Assembly (NCBI RefSeq): GCF_014205685.1
Contig: NZ_JACIIU010000014.1
Coordinates: 18,893-82,892, forward strand
Reading direction: 5' to 3'
Length of the DNA stretch: 64,000 nt
Source of the DNA: Paenochrobactrum gallinarii
GTDB lineage: Bacteria > Pseudomonadota > Alphaproteobacteria > Rhizobiales > Rhizobiaceae
A program made the translations under genes and the position numbers. Position 1 is the first letter of the stretch. Each line of letters opens with the position of its first letter. Below the pieces are notes generated by a model. It ran no database searches and was not told where the DNA came from. It was given only the letters and a program-made list of their open reading frames with translations. Of this stretch, positions 1-8,740 are shown piece by piece.

Positions 1-113
1 TATTATCACCACTCCTTAAGCAAGAGACAGATAAATTCATCGAAACAGTGCTGAATATCGAAACTTTATCGGACATTCGCGCATTGCGTACGGTGCTGCA
101 AAAACAAGACTAA
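1..113 (+). CDS. C-terminal tail of an unidentified gene (partial)
   Basis: An open frame enters from the left edge and ends at a TAA at 111-113, giving about 36 residues that finish in LRTVLQKQD. The tail is helical and charged, as at the end of many transcriptional regulators, but too short to assign. It lies 33 bases before the first binding-protein gene on the same strand, so it could be a regulator or upstream member of that operon. Function unknown. Confidence 0.4.
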   Translation, partial: LSPLLKQETDKFIETVLNIETLSDIRALRTVLQKQD

Positions 114-146
114 ACTGGTTGAAATCTAGCGAACGAAAGAAAAATC

Positions 147-1763
147 ATGATAAAAAATCACGGAATTCGCCTTCAAACCACAATGGCAACACGCTATTTG
201 CGCGCTGTCTCATTGGCGGGAGTAGCTTGCTGTGCATTGACAGCATCAGCATGGGCCGCAGATTTGCGGATGGGAATGAGCTCGGCTCCGACCTCGATTG
301 ATCCGCATTTTCATGCCAACAGCTCCAACATCTCTATGACAGGTCAGGTTTTTGAGGGGCTGACCTGGAAAGACGAGAATATGCGCCCTGTTCCGGCTCT
401 GGCCGAAAGCTGGGAGTATAAGGGAGACAATATCTGGCATTTTAACTTGCGTAAAAACGTGAAATTCCACGACGGCACACCATTTACTGCCGATGATGTG
501 ATTTTCACCTTTGAGCGTGTGCCAACTATTGTTGACAGCCCAAGCCCGTTCACCGCGCGTCTGGCGGATGTGGTTTCTTATAAAGCGCTTGATGATCATA
601 CATTGGAAGTGGTCACCAAAGGTGCAGCACCTAACCTGCCGATCAATCTGGCCGATGTGCAGATTGTTTCGCGTAAAAACGGCGAAAACAAAACCACGTC
701 AGATTATGTCACCGGTAAAGCCATGATCGGCACCGGCCCTTATAAATTTACCAATGCGCGCATCGGCGAAATTTATGAATTTGAAAGCTATGCTGATTAT
801 TGGGGCGGCAAGCCTGCCTGGGATAAAGTAACACAGCGCATTATCAGCTCTGATCCTGCACGTATTGCGGCACTCCTTGCCGGTGACGTGGATCTGATCA
901 CCAGTGTGCCGACCAGCGACATCGCCAATCTGGAAAAAGCGCCGAATATCGCGCTTTGGTCAACCGCCACCAATCGTATTGTTTTTGTGGCGCTGGATGT
1001 CGAGCATGAAAAACCAATTGCAGGTCAGGTGACCGACAATAATGGCAAACCATTGGATAAAAACCCTATGCTGGATGTGCGCGTACGTAAAGCGCTTTCT
1101 ATGGCACTCGACCGCAAAAGCCTTGTAGAACGCGGCCTTTCCGGTGATGCATTGCCTGCAAGTCAGCTCGTGCCGGAAGGTCTGTTCGGCTATAATCCTG
1201 AAATTCCGGTTGAGCCTTATGATCCGGCTGCGGCCAAAGAGCTTTTGAAAGAAGCAGGCTATCCGGAAGGTTTCCGTGTAGTGCTGACCACTTCTAACGA
1301 TGACACATCACGCGTGCGCGCTTCGCAGGCAATTGGTCAGATGTGGACACGTATTGGTGTGCGAACCGAGATAGAAACCATGCCACATGCCGTTTTCATT
1401 CCGAAAACCAATGACTTCCAGTTTGCGCATATGATCCATTCATGGGGCACTTCAACCGGTGAGGCCGCTTATACATTGCGCGGTATCGCAGGCACCCGTG
1501 ACCATGAAAAAGGCATCGGCACGTCAAACCGTGGTCGTTATTCCAATCCGGAAATGGATGCACTGGTCAACAAAGCCTCCGAAACCATGGATGATGCGAC
1601 ACGCGAAGCTATGCTGCAAAAAGCAATGGTGATGACTATCAGTGATTACGGTATTCTGCCGCTCTACAGCCCGAAAGCAACATGGGCTTCATCCAAGAAT
1701 GTGAAATATATTCCGTCGAAGGCCAATGTGACGTCGGCAATTTTCGCAACACCTGCTGAATAA
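147..1763 (+). CDS. Periplasmic peptide-binding protein of ABC importer 1 (SBP family 5)
   Basis: Substrate-binding protein of an oligopeptide/dipeptide ABC importer; it captures ligand in the periplasm and delivers it to the permeases downstream. The 538-residue product has a signal peptide (roughly residues 13-37, ending ALTASAWA), then family-5 hallmarks: an SIDPH segment near the mature N terminus, VFEGLTW, NVKFHDGTPFTADDVIFTFE, and GTGPYKF. The ATG at 147 is preferred over the in-frame ATG at 183 because a purine-rich stretch (GAAAG) precedes it. It heads a run of same-strand genes: two permeases, two ATPases and a peptidase-like protein. Between it and the first permease is a perfect 12-bp stem-loop, which may keep its mRNA more abundant than the rest. 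The ligand cannot be read from sequence; dipeptides, oligopeptides or modified peptides are all possible. Confidence 0.9.
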   Translation: MIKNHGIRLQTTMATRYLRAVSLAGVACCALTASAWAADLRMGMSSAPTSIDPHFHANSSNISMTGQVFEGLTWKDENMRPVPALAESWEYKGDNIWHFNLRKNVKFHDGTPFTADDVIFTFERVPTIVDSPSPFTARLADVVSYKALDDHTLEVVTKGAAPNLPINLADVQIVSRKNGENKTTSDYVTGKAMIGTGPYKFTNARIGEIYEFESYADYWGGKPAWDKVTQRIISSDPARIAALLAGDVDLITSVPTSDIANLEKAPNIALWSTATNRIVFVALDVEHEKPIAGQVTDNNGKPLDKNPMLDVRVRKALSMALDRKSLVERGLSGDALPASQLVPEGLFGYNPEIPVEPYDPAAAKELLKEAGYPEGFRVVLTTSNDDTSRVRASQAIGQMWTRIGVRTEIETMPHAVFIPKTNDFQFAHMIHSWGTSTGEAAYTLRGIAGTRDHEKGIGTSNRGRYSNPEMDALVNKASETMDDATREAMLQKAMVMTISDYGILPLYSPKATWASSKNVKYIPSKANVTSAIFATPAE

Positions 1764-1780
1764 TCCGACTTCAATACTGA

Positions 1781-1812
1781 TCCCTTATACGGTTACAAAG
1801 CCGTATAAGGGA
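1781..1812 (+). terminator. Perfect 12-bp stem-loop between binding-protein and permease genes
   Basis: TCCCTTATACGG at 1781-1792 and its exact reverse complement at 1801-1812 enclose an 8-base loop. No T-run follows, so it is not a classical intrinsic terminator. By analogy with intercistronic stem-loops in other binding-protein transporter operons, it probably protects the upstream mRNA from 3' exonucleases or gives partial termination. Confidence 0.6.
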
Positions 1813-1841
1813 ATAATACCTGCGACAGTCAGGGGGGAAAT

Positions 1842-2816
1842 ATGGCCGAGATGATCGCGCGGCGACTGGTACAGTCGCTCATCACGCTTCTGGCTTTGAG
1901 CTTCATAACATTTGCCGGACTTTATATGATCGGTAACCCGATGGAAGTTCTGGCTGATGAATCCGCCACGGCGCTGGAAATCCAGCAAATCAGTGAGCGG
2001 CTTGGGCTGGATCAGCCACTCTACATTCAATATATGCGTTATATGGGTCGTTTGTTGAGCGGCGATTTCGGCATATCTTTTGTCACCGCTTTGCCGGTTT
2101 CAACCATGTTGCTGCAACGCCTGCCCGCAACACTTGAAATGGCACTCATTTCAATCATTATTTCAGTTGGTATCGGTCTGCCGCTTGGCATTCTTGCAGG
2201 CACATTTCCAGATAGCCGCTTTAGCAAATTTGCCTCGATCAGCTCGATTTTCGGTTTCAGCCTGCCAAATTTCTGGCTTGGCCTGATGCTGCTGTTGGTT
2301 TTTGCTGTTCAATTGGCCGTCTTTCCGGCCATCGGGCGCGGCCAGACCATAGAGATCAACGGGGTCGCCTGGAGTTTTCTAACGTGGAACGGGCTCACTC
2401 ATCTCATTTTGCCAGCCGTCACGCTTGCAACGGGTAATCTTGCGCTGATGCTACGCTTAGGGCGAGCCGGTATGCAGGAAGTGATGATGCTCGATTATGT
2501 CAAACTTGCCAGTATCAAAGGCCTGTCACCCTGGCGTGTTGTAACTGTTCATGCCTTGCGCAATGTAATGATCCCGATTGTCACCATTATCGGTCTTGAA
2601 ATCGGCGGCCTCGTTTCGGGTGCCATTATTACAGAAACTGTTTTTGCCTGGCCCGGTATCGGCAAGCTGCTGATTGACTCAATCAATATGCTCGATCGTC
2701 CGGTGGTCATTGCTTATATGATGATTTTCACCTTCATGTTCGTCACCATCAATCTCATCGTTGATATACTTTATATCGTGCTTGATCCGCGCGCGGGAAC
2801 AGGACGTGCATCATGA
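1842..2816 (+). CDS. ABC importer 1 permease, DppB/OppB type
   Basis: First inner-membrane permease of the peptide importer, 324 residues, the usual length for DppB-type subunits. An N-terminal membrane segment (RRLVQSLITLLALSFITFAG) is followed by a periplasmic stretch containing ERLGLDQPLYIQYMRYMGRL, typical of the family, and then five further hydrophobic segments. The cytoplasmic EAA-like loop that docks on the ATPase is around DYVKLASIKGLSPWRVVTVH, followed by ALRNVMIPIVT. The start at 1842 follows AGGGGGG with good spacing. Its stop overlaps the ATG of the next permease by four bases, showing translational coupling. Confidence 0.92.
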   Translation: MAEMIARRLVQSLITLLALSFITFAGLYMIGNPMEVLADESATALEIQQISERLGLDQPLYIQYMRYMGRLLSGDFGISFVTALPVSTMLLQRLPATLEMALISIIISVGIGLPLGILAGTFPDSRFSKFASISSIFGFSLPNFWLGLMLLLVFAVQLAVFPAIGRGQTIEINGVAWSFLTWNGLTHLILPAVTLATGNLALMLRLGRAGMQEVMMLDYVKLASIKGLSPWRVVTVHALRNVMIPIVTIIGLEIGGLVSGAIITETVFAWPGIGKLLIDSINMLDRPVVIAYMMIFTFMFVTINLIVDILYIVLDPRAGTGRAS

Positions 2817-3724
2817 CGAGTTCCGCTTTGTCACGTTTTCACCAATGGCGCAAAACCACACGCTTTTATAATTTCTTCCGCGAATTCAGCACCAGTAATA
2901 CGGCGCTGCTCGGCTTGGGCGTGACCATTATTTTGCTCTTTATCGCCATTTTCGCCCCGCTCATCTCGCCACAAAATCCTTATGACCTGATGCAGGTTGA
3001 TTTTATGGATTCCGAACTGCCGCCGGGCTCGGTTGGCGGTATGGGGCAATATTATCTGCTTGGCACTGACGCTAACGGCCGCGATATGCTGAGCGCCATG
3101 TTCTATGGCCTGCGTTCCAGCTTCATGGTCGCATGGAGTAGTCTCGCGATGGCACTTGTCATCGGCGTGATGCTAGGGCTCATTTCCGCCTATACGGGCG
3201 GAAAAGTGGATGCAGTTATCATGCGCATTGTTGATGTGCAGATGAGCTTTCCGACCATTTTGATCGCACTTCTCTTATTGGCTGTGTTTGGTCGTGGTCT
3301 GGATAAAACCATTCTCGCACTCACACTCGTGCAATGGGCTTACTTTGCCCGCAATGTGCGCGGCACAGCATTATCAGAGCGCAATCGCGAATATGTTCTG
3401 GCGGCACGCCTTGCGCATATTCCAACCTTTCGTATTCTCTGGCGTCATATTTTGCCCAATTGCCTGCCACCCTTGCTGGTTATTGCCTCAGTGCAGCTTG
3501 CATCCGCCATCTCCATCGAAGCATCGCTTTCCTTCCTTGGTCTTGGCATGCCAGTTACGCAACCTTCACTCGGCCTGCTGATTTCCAATGGTTTTGGCTA
3601 TCTGATGGGTGGTAAATACTGGATCAGTGTTTTCCCCGGCGTACTGCTTCTCATTACGGTTTTTGCAATCAACCTGATTGCCGATCAATTGCGCGACATG
3701 TTCAATCCGAGGCTTAAAAAATGA
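2813..3724 (+). CDS. ABC importer 1 permease, DppC/OppC type
   Basis: Second permease of importer 1, 303 residues. The N-terminal cytoplasmic arm and first membrane helix are followed by the family signature LLGTDANGRDMLSAMFYGLR and a C-terminal transmembrane domain with SIEASLSFLGLGMP and a final NLIADQLRDMFNPRLKK, the usual end of DppC proteins. It overlaps the upstream permease and the downstream ATPase by ATGA-type junctions, so all are co-translated. It forms a heterodimeric channel with the 1842-2816 product. Confidence 0.92.
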   Translation: MTSSALSRFHQWRKTTRFYNFFREFSTSNTALLGLGVTIILLFIAIFAPLISPQNPYDLMQVDFMDSELPPGSVGGMGQYYLLGTDANGRDMLSAMFYGLRSSFMVAWSSLAMALVIGVMLGLISAYTGGKVDAVIMRIVDVQMSFPTILIALLLLAVFGRGLDKTILALTLVQWAYFARNVRGTALSERNREYVLAARLAHIPTFRILWRHILPNCLPPLLVIASVQLASAISIEASLSFLGLGMPVTQPSLGLLISNGFGYLMGGKYWISVFPGVLLLITVFAINLIADQLRDMFNPRLKK

Positions 3725-4752
3725 CGACTGCAGTTTCAGCATCCCCTGCTGCATCACTATTTGTGCTTCAGGTTGAAAATCTTAAAACCCAGTTTGATAC
3801 CAGCGCCGGTGTTGTGCGCGCTGTCGATGGCATCAGCTTTTCGCTCAAACGCGGCGAAGTGATGGGTTTGGTGGGTGAATCCGGTTCTGGCAAATCCATC
3901 ACCGGTTACTCCATCATGCGTGCCATCGACAAACCGGGGCGCATTACTGAAGGGCACATAAAATTTTGCGGCCGCGACAACAAAATCGTTGATCTGGTTA
4001 GTCTGCCCGAACGGCAGATGCGGGATTTACGCGGCAACCGCGTGGCAATGATTTTGCAAGATCCGATGATGTCGCTCAATCCAAGCTTACGCATCGGAAC
4101 ACAGCTTACCGAAACCTATCTTGCGCATAAAAAAGTCAGCAAACAGGAAGCCCGTGAACGTGCCATCAATGTGATGCAGCGTGTCGGTATTCCTGATGCC
4201 GAACGCCGCCTGAGCGCTTATCCGCACGAGTTTTCCGGTGGTATGCGTCAGCGTATCGCCATCGCAATTGCACTTATCAATGAGCCGGACGTCATCATCG
4301 CCGATGAACCGACCACCGCTTTGGACGTCACCACGCAGGCGCAAATTCTTTTTGAAGTGCAAAAGCTATCGCGTGAATTTGGCACAGCATGGATATGGAT
4401 TACCCATGACCTGACTATCGTTGCTGCCCTCGCGCAAAATGTGGCTGTGATGTATGCCGGTAAAATCGTCGAATATGGATCAGTTGCCTCCATTCTTGAC
4501 CGCCCGCTGCATCCCTACACCAAGGGTTTGATTGCCTCGATACCCGGGCATAACAGCACTTTGGCCAATAAGCGCCTTTACCAGATACCGGGCAATGCCC
4601 CTTCTCTTCTGTCCTTGCCACGCGGCTGTCCGTTCCGCCCGCGCTGCGCATATGCCGACAGCACATGTCTTGAAACGCCCGCCGATACCAAGCTTTCTGA
4701 AAACCGCTTTTATCGTTGCTGGCACCCTGTGGAAACAGGAGCTGCATTATGA
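3721..4752 (+). CDS. ABC importer 1 ATPase, DppD/OppD type
   Basis: Cytoplasmic ATPase subunit of importer 1, 343 residues. Walker A GESGSGKS is near residue 51, the ABC signature FSGGMRQR near 170, and Walker B IIADEP near 192, followed by a switch histidine in WITHDL. The C-terminal oligopeptide-transporter extension is present: PGNAPSLLSLPRGCPFRPRC with clustered cysteines, a region seen in peptide-type ATPases. It starts inside the stop of the upstream permease and ends inside the start of the partner ATPase. All catalytic motifs look intact. Confidence 0.92.
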   Translation: MTTAVSASPAASLFVLQVENLKTQFDTSAGVVRAVDGISFSLKRGEVMGLVGESGSGKSITGYSIMRAIDKPGRITEGHIKFCGRDNKIVDLVSLPERQMRDLRGNRVAMILQDPMMSLNPSLRIGTQLTETYLAHKKVSKQEARERAINVMQRVGIPDAERRLSAYPHEFSGGMRQRIAIAIALINEPDVIIADEPTTALDVTTQAQILFEVQKLSREFGTAWIWITHDLTIVAALAQNVAVMYAGKIVEYGSVASILDRPLHPYTKGLIASIPGHNSTLANKRLYQIPGNAPSLLSLPRGCPFRPRCAYADSTCLETPADTKLSENRFYRCWHPVETGAAL

Positions 4753-5750
4753 ATGCTATCAATATCTCGCCTGAAGGCGAAACCATTTTGGAAGTTCAGT
4801 CCCTGCGTCATCAGTTTGGCCGCAAAGAAGACTGGATCGACAAGATCGGTGCGAAACTGCGCAAAAGCGGCCCCCGCCCTGTGGTGCGCGCCATCAATGG
4901 CGTTGATCTTAATGTCAAAAAAGGTGAAATTTTCGGCATTGCCGGTGAATCCGGCTGCGGGAAAAGTACGCTTGGCCGTATTATGGCGGGTTTGATCAAA
5001 CCAACAGAAGGGCAAATTGCCTATCACGGCAAGCCGGTGATGCGAGGCGACAAACCTGCCAATCTGAAATTGCAAATGATCTTTCAGGATTCAGGCGCAG
5101 CGCTTAATCCCCGTATGCAGGTCAAAGATCTGATCGGCGAAGGCCCGCTTTTGCATGGCTTGGTAAAAAGACGCGAAATGAAAGACTTTATCGTCAATCA
5201 GCTCGAAATTGTAGGCCTGAATGCCGATGCCATGACGCGCTATCCGCACCAGTTTTCCGGCGGTCAGCGCCAACGCATCAACATTGCCCGCGCGCTTGCG
5301 CTGCAACCGGATATGATCATCTGTGATGAATCAATTGCCGCGCTTGACGTCTCCATTCAGGCACAAATTATCAATCTGTTTCTTGATCTGAAAGACAGGC
5401 TTGATCTGACATATGTTTTCATCAGCCATGATTTAGGCGTCTTGAAACATATCGCCGATAATCTGGCCGTGATGTATCTCGGGCGTGTTGTCGAACAGGG
5501 GGATGCCTCAGAAATATTTGCCAATCCACGGCATCCTTACACGCAGGTTCTGCTTGAAAATGTACTGACACTTGATCGCCGCGACCAGCAGTTTGAACCT
5601 GTTGAAGGCGAAGTTCCCTCACCGCTTAATCTGCCGTCAGGTTGTGCATTTAACACCCGTTGTACCCATGCAGTTCCTGCCTGTGCGCAAGTCGTACCGG
5701 CTCTTGTGGGAGATGAAAAACATCAGGTTGCCTGTCCGGTGATGGCATGA
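4749..5750 (+). CDS. ABC importer 1 ATPase, DppF/OppF type
   Basis: Second ATPase of importer 1, 333 residues from the ATG at 4749, which overlaps the upstream stop as ATGA; an upstream in-frame start lies inside the previous gene and lacks support. Walker A GESGCGKS is near residue 66, signature FSGGQRQR near 169, Walker B IICDES near 190, and the H-loop is in FISHDLG. The C-terminal peptide-transporter extension has LPSGCAFNTRC and further cysteines. It pairs with the 3721-4752 product to power the permease pair. The next frame starts at or just after its stop. Confidence 0.92.
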   Translation: MNAINISPEGETILEVQSLRHQFGRKEDWIDKIGAKLRKSGPRPVVRAINGVDLNVKKGEIFGIAGESGCGKSTLGRIMAGLIKPTEGQIAYHGKPVMRGDKPANLKLQMIFQDSGAALNPRMQVKDLIGEGPLLHGLVKRREMKDFIVNQLEIVGLNADAMTRYPHQFSGGQRQRINIARALALQPDMIICDESIAALDVSIQAQIINLFLDLKDRLDLTYVFISHDLGVLKHIADNLAVMYLGRVVEQGDASEIFANPRHPYTQVLLENVLTLDRRDQQFEPVEGEVPSPLNLPSGCAFNTRCTHAVPACAQVVPALVGDEKHQVACPVMA

Positions 5751-5767
5751 AAATGGAGGCCATATCC

Positions 5768-7324
5768 ATGAACCGTTGGAACGACACCCATGCCGAAGAT
5801 CTCATCGGCACCATTAAAGACCGCGCTGATCTTTATGATTATCTGGTGGAGGCAACCCTGCGTCGTCAGGCAATTTCGCCAGCTAAAAACAAGCTGTTTG
5901 ATATTAATGTGCCGCGCGATATGGCGCATTATCGCAATGATTTTCTCAACGCAACCACACCGGCTGAGCTTTGGTATGCCTTGGCCAAATTGTCCAATAC
6001 CCGCCATGACCGCCATTTATCGTTAGAACCAGTTGAAGGCGGCCTGCCGCTGCCTGCCGAATTGCAAGCAAGAATGCGTTTCAACCATGCAAACAAACGT
6101 GCCGATCCGGCACCGCGTGTTGGCGTTGAGTTAAAGACCGATTTTTCTTCGGATCAGCCATTTGTGTTTTTAAGCGGCTATGCGCTTAATTTTGAAGGCA
6201 ATCAAAATATAGAAGCCGGTGCCCGTCTCTTGAAAATCAATGGTCGTTCTTTTGCCGATCATGTGGCGCTGACAGAGCCTTATTTCTGTTATTCAACGCC
6301 GCATTTTTACTGGTATCATATGCCAAATGAGATCATCCGGCGCACAGGACTGATCCCTGAATGGCTGCAACCAGCAACACTTGCGCTTGAATTTGAAGAC
6401 GTGAACGGCACGGTTCAGAGCCTTCAACTTGATTATCAACCAGCCGATCATTGGCAATGGGCAGATGTGCCCTCCCCTTACAGCGGTTTTGAGCAGATAC
6501 TCGACACACCTTCCTTTACGCTTCACACCCGTGCAGACAAAGACACAATCATCATTCAATGGCATGGTTTTGGCAAAAGTCTGACCAGTGATGTCGATGC
6601 ATTGATGGCCTATGCACAGACAAATAATCTGCTAGGCGCCCATATTATTTATGATGCAAAACGCTCGCGTGGCGGTGATTTTGGCGGCTATTTATTGCAG
6701 CATTTATCCGCACACCATATTCGTATTAATTTGGGTGATTTGCGCCTTTCTGATGCAATTGAAGGTGTGATTGCAACAGTTTTGGGTGAAGATCACGCGG
6801 CTATTGCAGAAGGTAATCTCAATCAGGCACAACTCAATGCTACGCGATGGCGGCGTGACTGGTTGCTTGGCACTGTGCGTGATGACCTAAAAGCGGGCAA
6901 AGAAAAAACTAGAGCCATTCCATTTAAATGCGCGCACCAACCGGAAAATGGCTCAGGTATTTTACCACCAGCGCCTATACATTTTACCGGCAAAATTGTG
7001 ATGCTCACTGTGCCTTATGCAGGCTCTCACATTGATCAGGTGGCCGCGCAGCTCTGCGACAATAAAATGTGCCATCATATTGGCATGCCGCTTGGCGGTT
7101 TTTCCAAAACTTGGACCCATGAAGAAGTGCTGACATTCCCACGCACGGGGCAGAAAATTGCTTCTTTTGCATGGAGTTGCGGCAATACGATCCGCCCCAA
7201 TGGTGAAGTGCTGGAAAGCAATCCGGCCATGCCAGACACCTATTTTCCAATCACCCGCAACAATCATTTAACCCATCACGCTGAGATGGTTGCCATGGCA
7301 CTGGAATATTTTAACCGGCCATAG
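5768..7324 (+). CDS. Cytosolic S41-like (tail-specific) peptidase homologue
   Basis: A 518-residue protein with no signal peptide or membrane segment. The ATG at 5768 is chosen because GGAGG lies eight bases upstream; an earlier ATG at 5747 overlaps the previous stop and would add seven residues. I see an S41-like layout: a helical N-terminal region, a PDZ-like segment around IEAGARLLKINGRSFADHV, a strand pair with GAHIIYDAKRSRGGDFGGYL, and a catalytic-core-like block AGSHIDQVAAQL...GGFSKT. Ser420, Asp431 and Lys447 sit where the Ser-Asp-Lys residues of Tsp/CtpA occur; the Ser-Asp spacing of 11 matches and Ser-Lys is two longer. Because it follows an importer gene set, it may cleave imported peptides in the cytosol. 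The family assignment is by pattern only; it could be a divergent or inactive member. Confidence 0.5.
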   Translation: MNRWNDTHAEDLIGTIKDRADLYDYLVEATLRRQAISPAKNKLFDINVPRDMAHYRNDFLNATTPAELWYALAKLSNTRHDRHLSLEPVEGGLPLPAELQARMRFNHANKRADPAPRVGVELKTDFSSDQPFVFLSGYALNFEGNQNIEAGARLLKINGRSFADHVALTEPYFCYSTPHFYWYHMPNEIIRRTGLIPEWLQPATLALEFEDVNGTVQSLQLDYQPADHWQWADVPSPYSGFEQILDTPSFTLHTRADKDTIIIQWHGFGKSLTSDVDALMAYAQTNNLLGAHIIYDAKRSRGGDFGGYLLQHLSAHHIRINLGDLRLSDAIEGVIATVLGEDHAAIAEGNLNQAQLNATRWRRDWLLGTVRDDLKAGKEKTRAIPFKCAHQPENGSGILPPAPIHFTGKIVMLTVPYAGSHIDQVAAQLCDNKMCHHIGMPLGGFSKTWTHEEVLTFPRTGQKIASFAWSCGNTIRPNGEVLESNPAMPDTYFPITRNNHLTHHAEMVAMALEYFNRP

Positions 7325-7377
7325 CCACCAGCCGATTGTCTGCTTTTATATATTATTACCGCTTCAGGAGCGTTCCC

Positions 7378-7407
7378 ATGCCTGTGTCTAAAATGCCTGT
7401 GTCTAAA
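7378..7407 (+). repeat. 15-bp tandem duplication across a start codon
   Basis: ATGCCTGTGTCTAAA occurs twice back to back (7378-7392 and 7393-7407). It duplicates the start codon and the first five residues of the aminotransferase-fold gene. The upstream AGGAG is spaced for the first ATG. Probably a recent replication-slippage event. Confidence 0.95.
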
Positions 7408-8571
7408 ATTGAAGCAATCCGCGCTTTATTCCCAGCATTAACCAGCCAGACCTATATGTCGATTTGTGACAAAATGATCTTGGCCGATCCGGTGCGTCAG
7501 GCCGTCGACAGTTTTCTCGACAAGCTCGCTATGGCCAGTGCCAACCGCACTGACCATGAAGACTTTGTCGAAAGCAGCCGAATAAAATTTGCACAAATGA
7601 TGTCGGTTAAACCTGACGAAGTGGCCGTCACCCGCAATGTTTCCGATGGCGTAAATGCGATTGCCTGGGCATTTCCGTTCAAGGCCGGCGACAATATTGT
7701 GATCTGCACGGATGCCGAACATCCAAACAATATTTACCCATGGTTACGTTTGCGCGAACGTGACATTGATGTGCGCATTGTACCGGCCATTAATGGGCGC
7801 ATTGATATAGATGCCATGACTGCGGCGATGGACAGCCGTACCCGCCTTGCAACGGTCGCTTCCGTCAGCTTTGCCCCCGGTTATCGCACCGATACCACTA
7901 AGCTGGGCGAATATTGCCAAAAGAAAAATATTTTTCTGCTGATCGACGGTGTGCAATCCGCCGGTATTTTGCATCATGATTTAGCGCAGGAGCCGATAGA
8001 TGCTTTTGCCACCTCCACCAGCAAAGGATTGCTTGGTCTTTACGGTTCCGGCTTCATGTATATCAACGAAAACTGGCTTGATCGCTTGAACCCCGCCTAT
8101 CTCTCACGAACCGGCGTTGATCTTGGCAGTGATGCTGCCTCAGCCATGGGCGAGCATCACTATCAGCTTTATGCCAGTGCCAAGCGTTTTGAAGTCGGTA
8201 GCTATAATCTTGCAGCCTCTTATGCCGCTGATGCCTCGCTCTCCCTTCTCAATGCAATTGGCACCCAAGCAATTGAAGCACATGTACTACATCTGGCGCG
8301 CGCTTTACGTGAAGGTTTGGCCGAATATGGTTTGCTCATCTCCAAGCCACAACAAACGCTGGAAGAAAGCCATATCATCACCTGCGGTGAGCTTGATGCT
8401 GGCGGCCATGGTTTCTCTCACGATACACGTATCAACGAAATGCACAAAACCTTACTTGATGCCAACATCACCCATACGTTGCGCCGTGGCCAGCTACGTT
8501 TCGGCTTACATGTTTATAATAATATGGCTGATGTAGAGCATGTATTATCAACCTTAAACAATATGAAATGA
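7378..8571 (+). CDS. Class V aminotransferase-fold PLP enzyme
   Basis: A 397-residue fold type I PLP enzyme related to cysteine desulfurases and isopenicillin-N-epimerase-like proteins. Visible features are VTRNVSDGVNAIAWAF for the cofactor phosphate region, DAEHPNNIYPW, the aspartate in LLIDGVQSAG that would pair with the pyridine nitrogen, and STSKGLLGLYG with the probable Schiff-base Lys216. The start is the ATG at 7378 preceded by AGGAG. The first ten codons contain an exact 15-bp tandem duplication, so MPVSK occurs twice and a second ATG exists at 7393. It lies 53 bases after the S41-like gene and probably belongs to the same operon. It may act on an amino acid released from imported peptides; substrate and reaction are not determinable. 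Confidence 0.8.
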   Translation: MPVSKMPVSKIEAIRALFPALTSQTYMSICDKMILADPVRQAVDSFLDKLAMASANRTDHEDFVESSRIKFAQMMSVKPDEVAVTRNVSDGVNAIAWAFPFKAGDNIVICTDAEHPNNIYPWLRLRERDIDVRIVPAINGRIDIDAMTAAMDSRTRLATVASVSFAPGYRTDTTKLGEYCQKKNIFLLIDGVQSAGILHHDLAQEPIDAFATSTSKGLLGLYGSGFMYINENWLDRLNPAYLSRTGVDLGSDAASAMGEHHYQLYASAKRFEVGSYNLAASYAADASLSLLNAIGTQAIEAHVLHLARALREGLAEYGLLISKPQQTLEESHIITCGELDAGGHGFSHDTRINEMHKTLLDANITHTLRRGQLRFGLHVYNNMADVEHVLSTLNNMK

Positions 8572-8656
8572 TAATCTAATTTTACACCATAGTTCGAATA
8601 CAGATTTCTAACTTAATGGGGTAAATTATAAAAATTTACCCTAAATTTTATTATTT

Positions 8657-8685
8657 TTGACAAAAACATATAAATTGAATTATAT
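8657..8685 (+). promoter_or_regulatory. Sigma70-like promoter before the fold II PLP gene
   Basis: TTGACA at 8657-8662 and TTATAT at 8680-8685 are separated by exactly 17 bases, in an AT-rich 169-base gap between 8572 and 8740. This would give the Cds1-like gene its own transcription start. Predicted by eye only. Confidence 0.55.
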
Positions 8686-8740
8686 CTCTGTCAGTTCACA
8701 TAAAGTAACCCTGATTTTGGATATACAGAGGCAATAAGAA

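Noticed and set aside
147..5750. Nickel (nik) rather than peptide importer
   Set aside because: The ATPases carry the peptide-type C-terminal cysteine extension and a peptidase-like gene follows; nothing points to metal uptake.
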